In this document: piece by piece, positions 11,145-22,145 of the stretch
Position numbering within the stretch: the stretch's first letter is position 1
Layout of the letters: the number at the start of each line of letters is the position of its first letter
NCBI GenBank assembly: GCA_011032825.1
Contig: JAADJZ010000038.1
Coordinates: 248,001 to 312,000, forward strand
Reading direction: 5' to 3'
Origin: Massariosphaeria phaeospora
Taxonomy: Eukaryota > Ascomycota > Dothideomycetes > Pleosporales
DNA length: 64,000 bases
Notes under the pieces: generated by a model
The model's input: the letters and a program-made list of their open reading frames with translations, nothing else
The model's database searches: none
Told to the model about the DNA's origin: nothing
Translations under genes and position numbers: made by a program

Positions 11145-13350
11145 TCACTCATACCCCGCCGGCTCGACCTGCGCCGGAAAAGCCGGCGCTTCGAGAGGGG
11201 CCGCGCATGCCTGTTTCCAGTTCTTAGGCGTGTACTGGTCGACGATGGATTTGAACGCCTCCTGTAGGTAGTACCAGAGTTAGCTAACACATTCACTCGA
11301 TGTAAGCTACCCACCACTAAGCAGTCAGGGGGCTAGTGGGGCGAGTTGAATTACGCACCAGCGTGCAGAAACTGGCATCGCCGTCCAGGTGCTTGCCCGC
11401 AGGCTTGCACCCGGGGACCTGCATGACGCGATCGTTGAACCGGATGCGCACGTAGTACTCCCGCAGCTCTTCGCGCTGCTGCGGCGTCAGCTGCGTGAGG
11501 GGTTTGCGGCCAATGCCTTTTGGCACAGCAGCGGGCGCCGAGTCCTGCGTCGCCGCCGTCTTCGCCTTGCCGAACAGCGCGGCCCACCAGCCCTGCGTCG
11601 TCGCTGTGACGTTGTCCCGCGTTTTGATCTGCTCGTCGGACGCTGAGCGCTGGACTGGCTGTGCGCTGGGCTGCGGCGACACGGCCTTCTTGCGGAACAG
11701 CTCGAAGGCGATGTGGCTCGTGAACGGGGGCCAGTGCTCGACGTCGTAGGCGCCGAGACTGGTGAGTGCCGCGGCGAGCGTGGTGTCGTGGCAGCCCGAT
11801 AGCGCGAGCTTGATGTCCTGCTCGCCGCCGCGGCCGCGCCCGAGATGGCCGTCCACGCCGCCGATTTCGAGCAGGCCGTCGCTGCCGTTGCGCTCGACGC
11901 TGCCGGCCATGCGAGCTGTGATATCGCCAAGGAGAGCACCGATGCCGAGCATGCGGTACTCGTCCGACTCCTTGTATCCGGAGAACCACTCTTCGACGCT
12001 CACCTTGTCGATGATCTGGCGGGCGCGCGGGTCGTAGAACTCCGTGGGCAGTTTGGTCAGCGGGCCGTGGGCGTCGGTGCTGTTGACCGTGTCCATGATG
12101 CCCGAGACGCGCGGGTGCGAGTCGACAGCCACGGCGGCGTTGTTGGGCATCCATTTGGACCACAAGCTGGAGAGATACCGCATGTCGTCCGTGTCGTTCC
12201 ACCGGTCGGCGGTACGCTGGGCGAATGCGCGGCTGAGGTGTGCAAAGCGTCTGCAGTTGGAGTCGTTCGGAAACAGCGTCTCGTCGGCTGGGGTCCGGGT
12301 GATGATGGTTGGGGTAGGGAAGTCTGCGGTCCTAGATGTTGGTGGGTAGAAGCCGTAGAAGGCTTGCTGGACGGATTCCAGTGCTCGGGGAATGGGTGTG
12401 GCGCGCAGGTAGATCATGTCGCTGTCTGATATCAACGCGGGCATGAAGCGTAATAGGTCTACGTATAGATTCCGGAGTCGTTGTCCCAGCGCCAACGTCG
12501 TTTCGCGGCCTTTGTCCGTGAGTTCTCCGGGCTGGCTGGCCTTGATTAGCGTCGTTGTGGGTCTCTAAGATACCGTGTAAACTCCGCAAACTCGCCCTTA
12601 GCCGGCAGGAAGATTGCACTGAGCTCTGATCCAGCTCTTGCATCATGGCCTTTTTCCACTAGTGTGGTGGTAAGGGAGCTAATCGCTCACATCAAGTCTC
12701 CTGCTGGCTAAGGGCGAGTTTGAAGATTCTACGGTATGGAAGCGCGTACCAGACAGCATCAAATTCGCCTTTAGGCCCAGACGCAATGACTACTAGAGTT
12801 TAGTCTCATGTTAAGATGTTTGGGAAGTCTAGCATACCCGGCCCGTCATCCATGCCGAATGTTTCCAGCCTCCGACGGTATTTGAGCTGATCCCAATTCG
12901 ACCAGTCCGTCGTGGCCATGATCACACCCGTGAGTTGGGTTGCTGCTTTGCAATAAGGCCAGTCTGATGGCGATTAGAACTACCCTGTGAGGTTATGATG
13001 CAGCCTTACAAGGACGAAGCCCAGCCTGATGCTGCAGTTAGAGACCTATCTCAAATCTCGCGGAGTACAAGTACTCACATTCTGAAAACGAGGTGACACA
13101 GGGCTTCGTTCGCCTGCACGTCTTCGATTAATCCCCGGAAATAATTATCATGGGTTTCACAGACCATGTCTAAGCAACTGTCGTCATGGTTAGCTTGAAC
13201 ATTATAAAAGTTTATCTATAAATCTTGACTGTCTCCAAGAAAAAGCAAAAGCAATCTTACAATCTGTACAAGCTGTAGTTCCAGCTCCTTTGGATAGAGC
13301 CGGGCCAGTTCCTCGGAAGAATACGCTTCTCGGGGGATGTGCGTGGTCAT
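11145..13350 (-). CDS. Histidine acid phosphatase (histidine phosphatase clade 2) with two micro-exons
   Basis: The model reads 13350-13261, 13177-13165, 13113-13079, 13025-13010, 12963-12838, 12792-12750, 12535-11359 and 11261-11145, giving 538 aa. Exon 1 ends ...LELQLVQI. The 13-nt exon 2 adds LLRHG and exon 3 continues ERSPVSPRFQN, restoring the catalytic RHGERSP (about residues 33-39, nucleophile H34). The 16-nt exon 4 (AGLRP) leads into YWPYCKAATQL. Later motifs are YRRRLETFG, GELTDKGRETTLALGQRLR and the proton-donor motif SGCHDTT (H357-D358). No signal peptide is visible, so the enzyme is probably intracellular, like LPA-phosphatase-type (ACP6) and fungal relatives rather than secreted phytases. 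Every junction has GT-AG ends and keeps frame. The micro-exons are inferred from motif restoration. Intron 6 (12536-12749) is unusually long and contains an inverted repeat. Confidence 0.85.
12570..12738. repeat. Inverted repeat inside acid phosphatase intron 6
   Basis: Two arms of about 40 bp (12570-12609 and 12699-12738) are imperfect reverse complements. The most conserved block is GGCTAAGGGCGAGTTT (12706-12721) against its complement at 12588-12603. They are separated by ~90 bp and lie wholly inside a 214-bp intron. A weaker third match overlaps the end of the preceding exon (CCTAAAGGCGAATTT on the minus strand). Confidence 0.6.
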
Positions 13351-13924
13351 TTCGTACGCGGATGTAGCTCTTCAAGCTTAAAAGTGGGAATTGGAGGCTG
13401 GTGGCGCAAGATACCCAATGTTTGGGGTTGTAGAGGTACTGGCGCGGGTCACAACAGCGGAGGACGTCGTGAGGTGTTTATCGTCTAAGCCCATCGCGAT
13501 CTAGCGCGTTTGACGACAACGTGCGGGTTCGCGCACCTCCGATTGCTTGCCTGTCGACAGCAGCCACGGACCATCTATAGCCTCGACTTCAGACCTTGTA
13601 CATTATGTACTCAAGGTCGTGCCCCTCGGCTGCGTCCGTGCCAAACTGGTGCATCACGTCAACCTGGAAGCGCTGAAAAAGGTCATGATTGAGCCTCTAT
13701 CATTACAGCTAGGCTAAACTGGCGCATCACGTTAACCCAAAAGTTCTCGTTGTTCTGCTTTACTATCTCTCAATTTGACCGATTTCACGCACAATATTTG
13801 CCAGCAAATGGAAGGAAGTCGATATACTATCTGAAGAAACCTACGGTTGGTATAGACTTCCCGCAAGAGCCCGCTGCAGCTCCCAAACTCAGAGCAGGAT
13901 TTTCTCCCAGAAGCCATGAACCCC
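13351..13924. other. Intergenic region upstream of acid phosphatase gene
   Basis: This 574-bp gap lies between the acid phosphatase start and the 3' end of the next minus-strand gene. It contains a diverged direct repeat of about 30 bp (13637-13668 and 13708-13740, sharing AACTGGYGCATCACGTYAACC). The differences in the shared core are transitions. No gene is visible. Confidence 0.4.
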
Positions 13925-14401
13925 TCAAAGTGTCTTCAATCCCAAAACCCCCATACCTGCACAAACGGCCGCCCCTCCCGCAAGCAGCGCTCCAGGCAGC
14001 TGACCCATATGCCCAATGGCAACTGCAACCGCAAGGCTACAAATGTCGACCAGATCGCACCCCGTGTTCGCCCGTAGTAGTCTCCTGAGTTCTCTTCTTC
14101 CCCCGTCCGGGAGGCTCGCGTCATCAGCGGTGACGAGCAGCTCGCCGAGAGCAACACCACGGACGCCGAAAAGACGGACAATCGTGGCCGTTTCGTTGGA
14201 AATGGCGAGTTTGAAGAGGCCGCAGGTAAAGTGTGGGGAAAAGAGGCTCGCTGCTCCTAGGACGATGCGTGCGTAGCCGAAGGCTTTGATTGTGTAGAAG
14301 GCAGTTGCTATGAGGGGTTCGGAGGCAGATTGGGAGTTTGGAAGCTTTGCTGGTGTAAGAGGCTCGGACTGGGGGTTATTTCGAAGGTTGGAGGATGCCA
14401 T
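13925..14401 (-). CDS. Small predicted multi-pass membrane protein, function unknown
   Basis: A single exon of 158 aa starts MASSNLRNNPQ. After a polar N-terminus of about 30 residues there are four hydrophobic stretches: about 31-60 (TAFYTIKAFGYARIVLGAASLF), 75-95 (VRLFGVRGVALGELLVTA), 113-130 (DLVDICSLAVAVAIGHMG) and 135-155 (GALLAGGAAVCAGMGVLGL). The layout is like small DUF4267-type fungal membrane proteins, but I cannot confirm the family. The frame is clean from start to stop, and the gene is divergent from the bZIP gene at 14882, sharing a 480-bp promoter region. Confidence 0.65.
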   Translation of the reverse strand: MASSNLRNNPQSEPLTPAKLPNSQSASEPLIATAFYTIKAFGYARIVLGAASLFSPHFTCGLFKLAISNETATIVRLFGVRGVALGELLVTADDASLPDGGRRELRRLLRANTGCDLVDICSLAVAVAIGHMGQLPGALLAGGAAVCAGMGVLGLKTL

Positions 14402-14881
14402 GTTGGAGGTGTGTGGGAGGTAAGTTGCTGACTCGGAGATGTACTGAATGATATCTTTTGCAACCTACAATATTGCAAGTCTTTAAGTACTTACCTAACA
14501 TCAGAAGCGCAGTTCAAACTCGCGCCACAGACATGTTCGCCCAGTGAATCGACGTCGCATAACGTTGCAGTAGAGCCAACTTTCCGTTCGCTCGTAAAGC
14601 ATCTGATAGCTCTTTCTACAGCTTGCCTACATGTGCAGATAGAAAAGCAATTCAATAAGTATCATAACGAAAGCGCAGAAGTGACTTCAGACGCCTTAAT
14701 ATCGGCACGATCCCATAACTCGCCGAATAACCCGGTAAGGATGACCGAAGAATTCGTTGCTCAGGCGCATAACGTTATGTTGTCCTAGCGTTCAGTCATC
14801 TCACCATTTAATCCACCCAAACCCCGCATTATTGCAGAATCTCGCTCAGAATCCATCTTAATTCCCAGAAAACATAACAAC
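14402..14881. promoter_or_regulatory. Divergent promoter region
   Basis: This 480-bp gap lies between two divergent start codons. ATAACGTT occurs twice (about 14559 and 14769). Nothing else stands out. Confidence 0.3.
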
Positions 14882-15975
14882 ATGGCTGCTACGCGAAGGA
14901 GAAAGACAAAGACGCCAGAGGAAGTACCCGGCGCAGGAGATCCGGAACGGAAGCGAGTGTTAAATATCCTAGCACAGAGAAGATATCGTACGCTGATAGG
15001 TCCCGGCTCTTGATCGAAAAAAGTTGCTGATAATGTTGCAGGTCAAAGACAAAAAGAGAAAATTGCGGCTCTGGAAGCCCAAGCCCAAGCTAAAAGTCAA
15101 GATTCTCTACAGCCGGTTGGCCAAGATGAGGACGTGCAGGTCCTTGATTTCTTTCCAGAACTCTCAACTACAACGTCTTCAGTATGCTGGCCATATGGTC
15201 CAATTGAAGAGGTGGTGCGAAGCTCAGATGACTTCGGCTTCCCGGAGATGGTTGTCGGCCAGGGTTCTTTGGACATGTCACTGTTTGAAGACTTATGTTA
15301 GTGAAGCAGTCTTGAAGACATACTGGGATGCTGACACGGTTAGATGGTTGCCATCTTCCCAGCGCCAATTCACTAGCAAGCGGTCCCCAAAGTTCACCCT
15401 CTTCAGCATTACCACCCACCCTCGACTTTCCGCTTAGCAGTGACGCGCAACTTCAGGTACCCATCCTAAACGTCATACGTGCATTTTCCTCCATTGCCGC
15501 TGCACTAAACATAATGGGCGTGGTGGGGGATCCGAATCATCTACACGTTCTTCCGCCAACATTGGCAACAAACCTACCCTGGAACCTGCAGCCAACACCA
15601 GCCCAACTAACTATCCCACACCATCCCATGCTCGACGCCCTGCCTTGGCCACTAGTCCGCGAAAAGCTGATATGCATACTGTCACTGCCGTCCATGTTTC
15701 GGCCGCCAGTCGCCCAGGACGATGAGCCTTGCGGAACAGGACAGGCGAATGCGATCCAGCGGCTGATGCACGACCTTGATGACCCCCAGGGGGGCGCCAG
15801 GGTGTACGGGAATGCGGTGGGCTGGGACAGCTGTAGTGAGCTGGTGGAGGACGCGTGGGAAATGGGGCAGTGCTTCTATAGGAACTGGTGGTTCTGTATC
15901 GACCCGAATGCGATGGCGACGAGTAATAGGAGACGGCGGGAACGAGGTGTTTGTGCTTTAAGACTCAAGGGATGA
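14882..15975 (+). CDS. bZIP transcription factor with DUF3425 C-terminal domain
   Basis: Exons 14882-14987, 15042-15296 and 15344-15975 give 330 aa. The joined N-terminus carries a basic region, RKRVLNILAQRRYRQRQKEK, with the N-x2-AQ-x-R-x-R pattern of fungal AP-1/Yap-like bZIP proteins. A short zipper follows (IAALEAQAQAK). The second half is the DUF3425 domain: IPHHPMLDALPWPLVREKLI, LPSMFRPPVAQDD, then RVYGNAVGWDSCSELVEDAW and FYRNWWFCIDPN. It is a nuclear DNA-binding regulator, and members of this group often control stress or secondary metabolism genes. The first intron falls inside the basic region (RRY-R), a common position. The second intron was placed because exon 2 otherwise stops just before the conserved part. 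Confidence 0.85.
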
Positions 15976-16188
15976 GGCGGATGATGTGGGGAGTAACAGT
16001 TCAGTTGGGCGTGTAGTGGTAGAGACGAGTATGACGTATTAAGCTAGATCCGAGTAATCTCCGACAGCGCTAGACCGATCAGATAGGAAGATGTCCGTTA
16101 GTCATCCGACTGCTCGTGGGCCAGAATTGCGCGCGTCCACCACGCCGCCTCGAACTTCACGCCGTTTCCGAGCGCACATCGCTGCACC

Positions 16189-16340
16189 ATGCTGCGCTCG
16201 TCGTACGTCTGCCGCCAGTGCAGAGCACGCTTGACCCAGCGCGGCGCACCGTTCAAACAGCGCCAATGGCAATCGCGAGCCACGTTCATCTCTCTCCGCA
16301 GCGGCCAGGTCTCCTCCGAGCAGCCCGCCTCCGAGCAGCC

Positions 16341-16376
<36 letters not shown>

Positions 16377-19098
16377 CTCCACCGAGCAGCCGCCCGAGAA
16401 GCTTCGAACCGAGTCGGCGCCGCAAGAGTATAGCTTCAAGCGGCCATCCCTCCTCAACGAACAGTCGCGGACTGGGCGATACTCGCGATTCACCGAAGAT
16501 GGGCCATCAGAGGAGCAAGTCGCCCATGCTGCTCCCCCGGGACCCACGCGAAAGGCGGACGCGAGGCCTATACTCCGCCTTGTCAACCAGGGCAATCTGG
16601 CCGAGTCCTGGGCAGCTTTCCTGGAAAAATATCCCTCTCGAGAGTGTGAAGCCCTCACAGACCCCGCTCCGGCAGACATGCCCCTTCTGGATGGCGGCAA
16701 GGTCTTTACGCAGCTATCGAACGCCATGGTCGCCGCTTTTTGCGACGGTGCTGCCGTGCCGGTAACACCGACATCGCTCCTGCTGAGATTCGAACAGCTG
16801 GGCCTGGGAAGCCAACTCATCTGGACGAACACGCTGGCCTACATGACCAATCGGCTGTTAAAGGCCATCGCCAACGTCGCTCAAGAGAAGCAATCCGCAG
16901 AGCTTGTTCTTTTCGAGCTGTTGTCTGTCTGGCGGCTACTCTTCCAATGCAAAGGCACAATCGACATGCCACCAGAGTCTGCGAGTGCCGACTGGCATTC
17001 AATGCCGGATGCGAGCGAGCTCGGCCAACTTCGACTCGGCTTCACCGGCAGAGACTTTGGAAGGCGATTGATGCCATACCACCCCAACTACACTGCCAAT
17101 CCTGTTGCTGCGTTCTCGGCAATAACCATCTTCGTGCTTTGGGATAAAGTCAACCAGAAGACATTTGAGATCCCAGAATCCCTACGAGAGCAAAGCAAGT
17201 CCTTCTTACAACTCATTACGCATCTCCTAGCTGGTGCACGCATTGACCCCGCGCTCAAACATACCGAAGTCTCGAGTGACTTCCGCGCACTACCGGAAGA
17301 GTTCCAACAGGCGATAATCGAACAGATACAGTCCGCACCTGAGCAAGCTATGCTGTTACTGGGCTCAGAGGGCGTCTCCGGGCCGGACAACATACCATTG
17401 CAGCCCTCGGGTGCAGACCAGGCAGCCAACCTAGAACAGCTCTTCTTGGCACGAATTGCTCGAGCCGTAAAGTCGCAATCAGAGGTCCTCACACTTGAGC
17501 ACCGATGGAACGACGCGATCAGGGCATACACGGCTCCAGGGCAAAAAACGACAATCCCCACTTCAATCTACAACGCTTTCCTATCCGGCTTCATGACTCT
17601 TAATCAGTCGCAGCGCTCTGTCCGAACCTGGAACCACATGATTGCGCACGGCCTAACACCTGATGTGCTGACGTGGTCGGCGATGATGGACGGTTGTGTC
17701 AAATCCCGGGATCGCGACGGCCTCGATGCCATGTGGAAGCGGATGCTTGCTGCTGGAGTAGAACCTGACAACCACGCTTGGACGACGCGCATTCATGGTC
17801 TTTTTACACTCAAGCCGGTCAACGTTGGCTTCGCAGCTTTGGACGAGCTGGGAAATAGATGGCTTGCTGGCGAGATCGCCATCAAAAATTCGCAGACGAA
17901 AGGCAAAGGCAAAGGCAAGAAGACGCTTCCATCTACAGCAAAGATTGTCAACAATTCTCTGAAGCCGACCATTGAGATTATCAATGCCGCCATTGATGGC
18001 ATTGCTAGCTCCCGACAAAAATTCGCAGGCCAACAGAAGATTCTGAATGTGCAGCGGGTTCTCCAATGGGCTGGTAACTTTGAAGTGAAGTCCGATGCTC
18101 GCACATACAATACTGTCATCAAGCTATACCTCGAGAAGGGCGACTACAAAACAGTATTTGCACTCCTTCGACAAATGGAAAAAGACGGGGTCGAGGCGGA
18201 CATCGCAACCCATACCATGCTCATCAACGCCTCTTTCCAAACCGAAAGTTTCAGCCGCCTCTCCGCGACCGAGCAAGCCGACCACCTCCTCAAGCTTTTC
18301 GGTCAAATAGAGAGCGGGGGCCTCCGGCTCGGCGCCTACGTCTACTCGTCGACTATCGACCGGCTACTCAAACAATACAACAACTTCTCCGCCGTCAGGA
18401 AACTCATCGACCACATGATGGCCCGCAAGCTCATCCCCAGCCCGCACATCTACACCAGTCTCATCACCTACTACCTCCAGCAAAACCCGCCCAATATCCC
18501 CGCCGTCGACTCGCTCTGGATGCAGATCTTGGCGACGCCAGGCGCGTCGACGGACAAGTTCTTCTTCGACCGCCTGATCGAGGGCTATGCAGCCAACGGC
18601 GAAACCGGCAAGATGATGACGGTGCTCACGCGCATGTCGAAACACGGCAAAATGCCCGGCTTCCAGGCGCTCACGGCGGTCCTGCGCGCGCTGGTCGAGG
18701 CGGGCGACTGGGAGCGGGCGCGGCTGGTGGTGCGCGACGTCCAGCGGGGCGAGGGCGTGGCGAGGTCGGGCATCACGAGCGGCAATGCTGGACAGAGGGC
18801 GTTCTTCGATGTCGTTCGGGCGAGTGGGCTGGCTTGGGGTGATGATTTTGGCGGGCAGCATGTGCCAGAGTATGAGCTGGAGCAGGAGCAAGAGCAGGAC
18901 TGGATCCAGGATCAGGGCGTGGTGGCCGAAGAGTCTGCATTTGAGCGGGGTGCTGCCCCGGGTTTTGCGGAGCAACCGGCGGGCAGGCAGCAGGAGTTTG
19001 GGGACTGGGTGCGGAGAGATGGGCGGGAGAGTGGCGTTACTGGGGACGCGGATGCGGATGTTGAGTATAACGGCACGATTGGAGGTGTGCCGCTGTGA
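16189..19098 (+). CDS. Mitochondrial pentatricopeptide-repeat (PPR) protein, Cya5-like
   Basis: An uninterrupted 969-aa frame. The first ~35 residues (MLRSSYVCRQCRARLTQRG...) are rich in Arg/Ser with no acidic residues, a mitochondrial presequence. A (CAG)n-encoded polyGln run follows at about residues 52-61. PPR units are clear in the middle and C-terminal half: SIYNAFLSGFMTLNQSQRSV, DVLTWSAMMDGCVKSRDRDG, ARTYNTVIKLYLEKGDYKTV, AYVYSSTIDRLLKQYNNF and HIYTSLITYYLQQN. The architecture and length resemble Neurospora CYA-5, which supports COX1 translation, but paralogy makes that assignment tentative. It should bind organellar RNA. The C-terminal ~80 residues are acidic, Gln-rich and not conserved-looking. 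Confidence 0.8.
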
Positions 19099-19962
19099 GC
19101 AAATGCATAATTTTGTTCGGTTTGCGGGTCTAGTTTGGCTCCGAATAGGCGTCCGCACCGTCCCGTGGCAGCGCTCTATATGTACATGGTATTTGTCGGT
19201 GTTGTATGTACTGCAATGTATCATAGTGGGTTCTGCATGGAGTTGTGCTCGATGGACCGATGTAGGATGGAGGAGCACTTTGGTTGGTGCAGACTTCTGT
19301 GCCTCACCAGCCTCTTTCTAAATTCTCTGATAGAACAAACATATCGAAGAGCTCTGAGCAGGGCTGAGCGTTGGGAGAATCTGATTGGCGCAGTACAGAA
19401 TCTATGTTGACGACGCGTCCTGGAGCTTCTAGGTTAAGAGTAAGGACTCCAACATCTTAGCTAAGCCCCCATCACCGCCCCCCCAAACAAAATCTCCGCT
19501 TTGGGCGCTTACGTCGTTTATCTCGTTCGCTTCGTCAACGTCGTTTATGCCGTTTGCATCGTTTACGCCGTTTATCGGGGCTTGATCGATGCCACGGGGA
19601 AATCAAGGTAGCTCTGAAGCTAAGTTGCAGAGTTTTGACCTCTTGTCGCCGCCAGGCCTTTATTCTTAGCAGGAGCTACAATCCTACCGTTCCTACGTTT
19701 ACGCACTCGATATAAGCCACCTTGACAAGGCTTCCGTTGGACAATGAACATCCTATAAGTATGGAATGGATTTCTCGATGACAGTCGCTTGTTACATACA
19801 TCTCGCAAGCTATCTATCCAATTACTCCTCGTGTCTGTCACCAATTCATTCAACGCTATCGCTATATTAACCGCGAACCACCTGCTTTAATCGACTGTCT
19901 CTTATCCAATCTCGAACCATCAACTTAATCAACAATCCACACCTATTTCCTCTTCTCCGAAG
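19099..19962. other. Intergenic region containing a repeat end
   Basis: This gap lies between the PPR gene and the RTA1-family gene. It includes the dispersed repeat described at 19409-19580. The remainder (19580-19962) is promoter/5' UTR of the RTA1-family gene. No gene is visible. Confidence 0.4.
19409..19580 (+). repeat. Dispersed repeat end: GGACTCC...TTAGCTAAGCCCCC plus CGTTTA subterminal repeats
   Basis: The segment begins TGTTGACGACGCGTCC (shared with 25479 onward). It continues GGACTCCAACATCTTAGCTAAGCCCCC at about 19445-19471, then a cluster of CGTTTA-type short repeats (19511-19578). A reversed relative lies at 23462-23535 and a third partial copy at 25690-25720. An end motif followed by short subterminal repeats is typical of DNA transposon termini. 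Confidence 0.5.
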
Positions 19963-21012
19963 ATGTCCGACTCTACCGACGACTGCGAGGCAGTCTCCCC
20001 CAGTTGTCCCGTCTCCGCGACCATATACGGCTACACTCCGAATCTCGGCGGCAATGCCTTCTACGCCGTTGTCTTCGCCATCTGCGCCCTGACGCAGCTG
20101 TATTACATTATCCGCTTCTGGCGCCTTTGGAAAGTCTTCTCCATCATGACCTTCCTCGGCTGTGCCGGTGAATGCTGCGGCTACATCGGCCGCTTGTTCC
20201 TGCACAAGAACCCGTGGAATGGCGCGGCGCTGCCGATCCAGCTGGTGCTGCTCATGGTCGCGCCGTCCTTCCTGGCTGCAGCGTTGTATACGACGCTGAG
20301 GACGCTGGTGCAGTACTTTGGCCCGGAGCATACGAGACTACCTGCGCGGTTTTGGACGTGGCCTTTCGTCACCGCCGATCTGATCGGCTTCTTCTTGCAG
20401 TGCGGGGGCGGCGTCATGGCGGCCACGGCAGAGAAAAATCCTAGCCTGGGCTCTATTGGTAACACGATTATGATCTTCGGTGTCTCGTTTCAGGCTGTCG
20501 TTATGGCACTTGCGGGTGTCCTCACCGTCGACTTTACCTTGCGGATTGGTAGGCGACATGGTGCTCGTGTGTTTGTGGATCTACCAAAAGATCTCAAGAC
20601 TTTCCTACTGGCGATGATGGCAGCGTTCATCCTGATTTTGGCAAGATGCATTTATCGGTGAGTGAGATACTGGAGTTGGCCATGCTAGGGCGATAGAAAC
20701 AACGCTGACAAACTGATAGTATCCCTGAAATGGCTGGCGGTGTTGGTGGACCCCTGATGCGAAAAGAAGCCGACTTTATGATTTTTGATGGCCTGTGAGT
20801 CTTCTGTCGGGGTTTCAGCCCGCACCTTTGGTAGTTGCTCCCGCTCACGTTCTTGAACCAGGATGATTTTACTCGCCGTCGTCCTCCAATCCGCTGTACA
20901 TCCAGGCCTCTTCGCCGGCGCCATGCAAGACTGTACGACCAACCTTTACGGATCGAAAGCCCCGCTGGTCGGTTATGAAAGATCTGAGTCGCATGAACTT
21001 GGCCAGGCATGA
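19963..21012 (+). CDS. RTA1-family seven-transmembrane protein
   Basis: Exons 19963-20657, 20720-20794 and 20862-21012 give 306 aa. The protein has about seven hydrophobic segments. Family-typical stretches are YGYTPNLGGNAFYAVVFAIC, GCAGECCGYIGRLF, QLVLLMVAPSFLAAALYTTL, TADLIGFFLQCGGGVMAA, ARCIYRIPEMAGG and GLMILLAVVLQSAVHPGLF. The last two motifs are only complete once the two introns are removed. RTA1 proteins (Rta1, Rsb1, Pug1 in yeast) are plasma-membrane or endomembrane lipid-translocating or toxin-resistance exporters. The substrate here is unknown. The gene lies between inverted copies of a repeat end and next to a broken hAT transposase, so it may be on mobile or recently rearranged DNA. 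Confidence 0.88.
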
Positions 21013-21224
21013 GCAGCATGTGCAAAAGCTTGAGCAGGAATTAGGAATGCCACGACCATCGGTGTTCGTCATAACATAGAAGCTTGGAGGCGTAGGGTAA
21101 CTTGAACAAAGTAGTAGGGACAAAGCAACACGAATGGAGAGACGGCAGGTTAGGGCATGGGTGCTGATATAGACGTGTAAAATAGACATAGAAAGTTCCT
21201 TAACTAGATCGATATAAAGCAATC

Positions 21225-21560
21225 TTCTTCTTAGCGTTGAGAGAGGCAAGAAAGGGGTTTCTTTTAGCATTGGTGTACACTACATTGACGCTCCTGGAGG
21301 TGTTGTTAACTTGCCTATCGCGCTACCGCAGCTCTTAGGTACATATACTGGCGAGAGGATAGCTGACGCAGTGTCGCAAACTCTGCAGTCCTTTGGCATC
21401 AATCCAATCGCGGCAAACTTGGCTGTTTTGTGCTCGATAACGCGTACAATAACGATATTGCAGTAGTCAAAAAGCTTGCCGCATTGTACAACTTTGTCGC
21501 TGTTGAAAGGCGGCTATGTGTGCCAGGAGACATAGATGGTGATTGTGGATGACAGGGTGG
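21225..21560 (+). pseudogene. hAT-family transposase fragment (degenerate)
   Basis: Reading in frame from about 21230 gives KKGVSFSIGVHYIDAPGGVV, then NLPIALPQLLGTYTGERIAD and LQSFGINPIAANL. After a frame change near 21420 it continues CFVLDNAYNNDIAVVKLAAL. This matches the pattern of Restless/hAT transposases in fungi (GxVxHFID...ALPxLxGxHTGENIA...YFVLDNAxNND). The last Asp belongs to the DDE catalytic region. The N-terminal zinc finger and the C-terminal dimerisation domain are not recognisable, so the fragment cannot be functional. Confidence 0.65.
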
Positions 21561-22145
21561 TCTGGTTTTGCAGGATGAAGTGGGGCGGAACGGAACGACT
21601 GGTTGTTCCGGGTCGCGTCGGCTGTCTGCCACGTCAACTAATCCGGGGAATCAATCAATCAATCAATCAAGAAACTATCAGAAACAAACAATTAGACAAG
21701 CGAACCAAAGTCGATCATCAAGGGAGAAGGAAGAAAAATCGAATTGCGGTAGATTTGGAGGAAATAGGGGATGATATTTAGCAGCCAAGCCGAAATCAAC
21801 GAAAACAACGTAGATGGCATCACAGAGATCGAACAGACAATCGTGGAGCACCTGGAGCAAAGCGAACATGATCGATAACCAGTAGGAATCTCGGAAAGGG
21901 AAATTCTTCGGGAAAGGGCAAAGATGCGACCACGAAGGAGACACCGGCATATATACTGTATAAGATTCGAAGGGAACTCAAGGAGAACAATAGTACAGAT
22001 CTAAAAAAGGAACTAAAGGAAAACAACACTAATCTAAAGATAATAATACATATCTCAAAGCAGCAGCAGGAGACTTTACAACCGAACCAGCACACATCAA
22101 AGCTCAGTTCGCGGAATCCAACACTAAACGGTCAGATCCACGAGC
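21561..22145. other. AT-rich decayed sequence downstream of hAT fragment
   Basis: This stretch contains an (AATC)n microsatellite at about 21650-21670 and Lys/Asn-rich open frames without motifs. The strong A/T bias on the + strand (21680-22090) contrasts with flanking genes. It is probably the remains of the mobile element, with no supportable gene. Confidence 0.35.
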
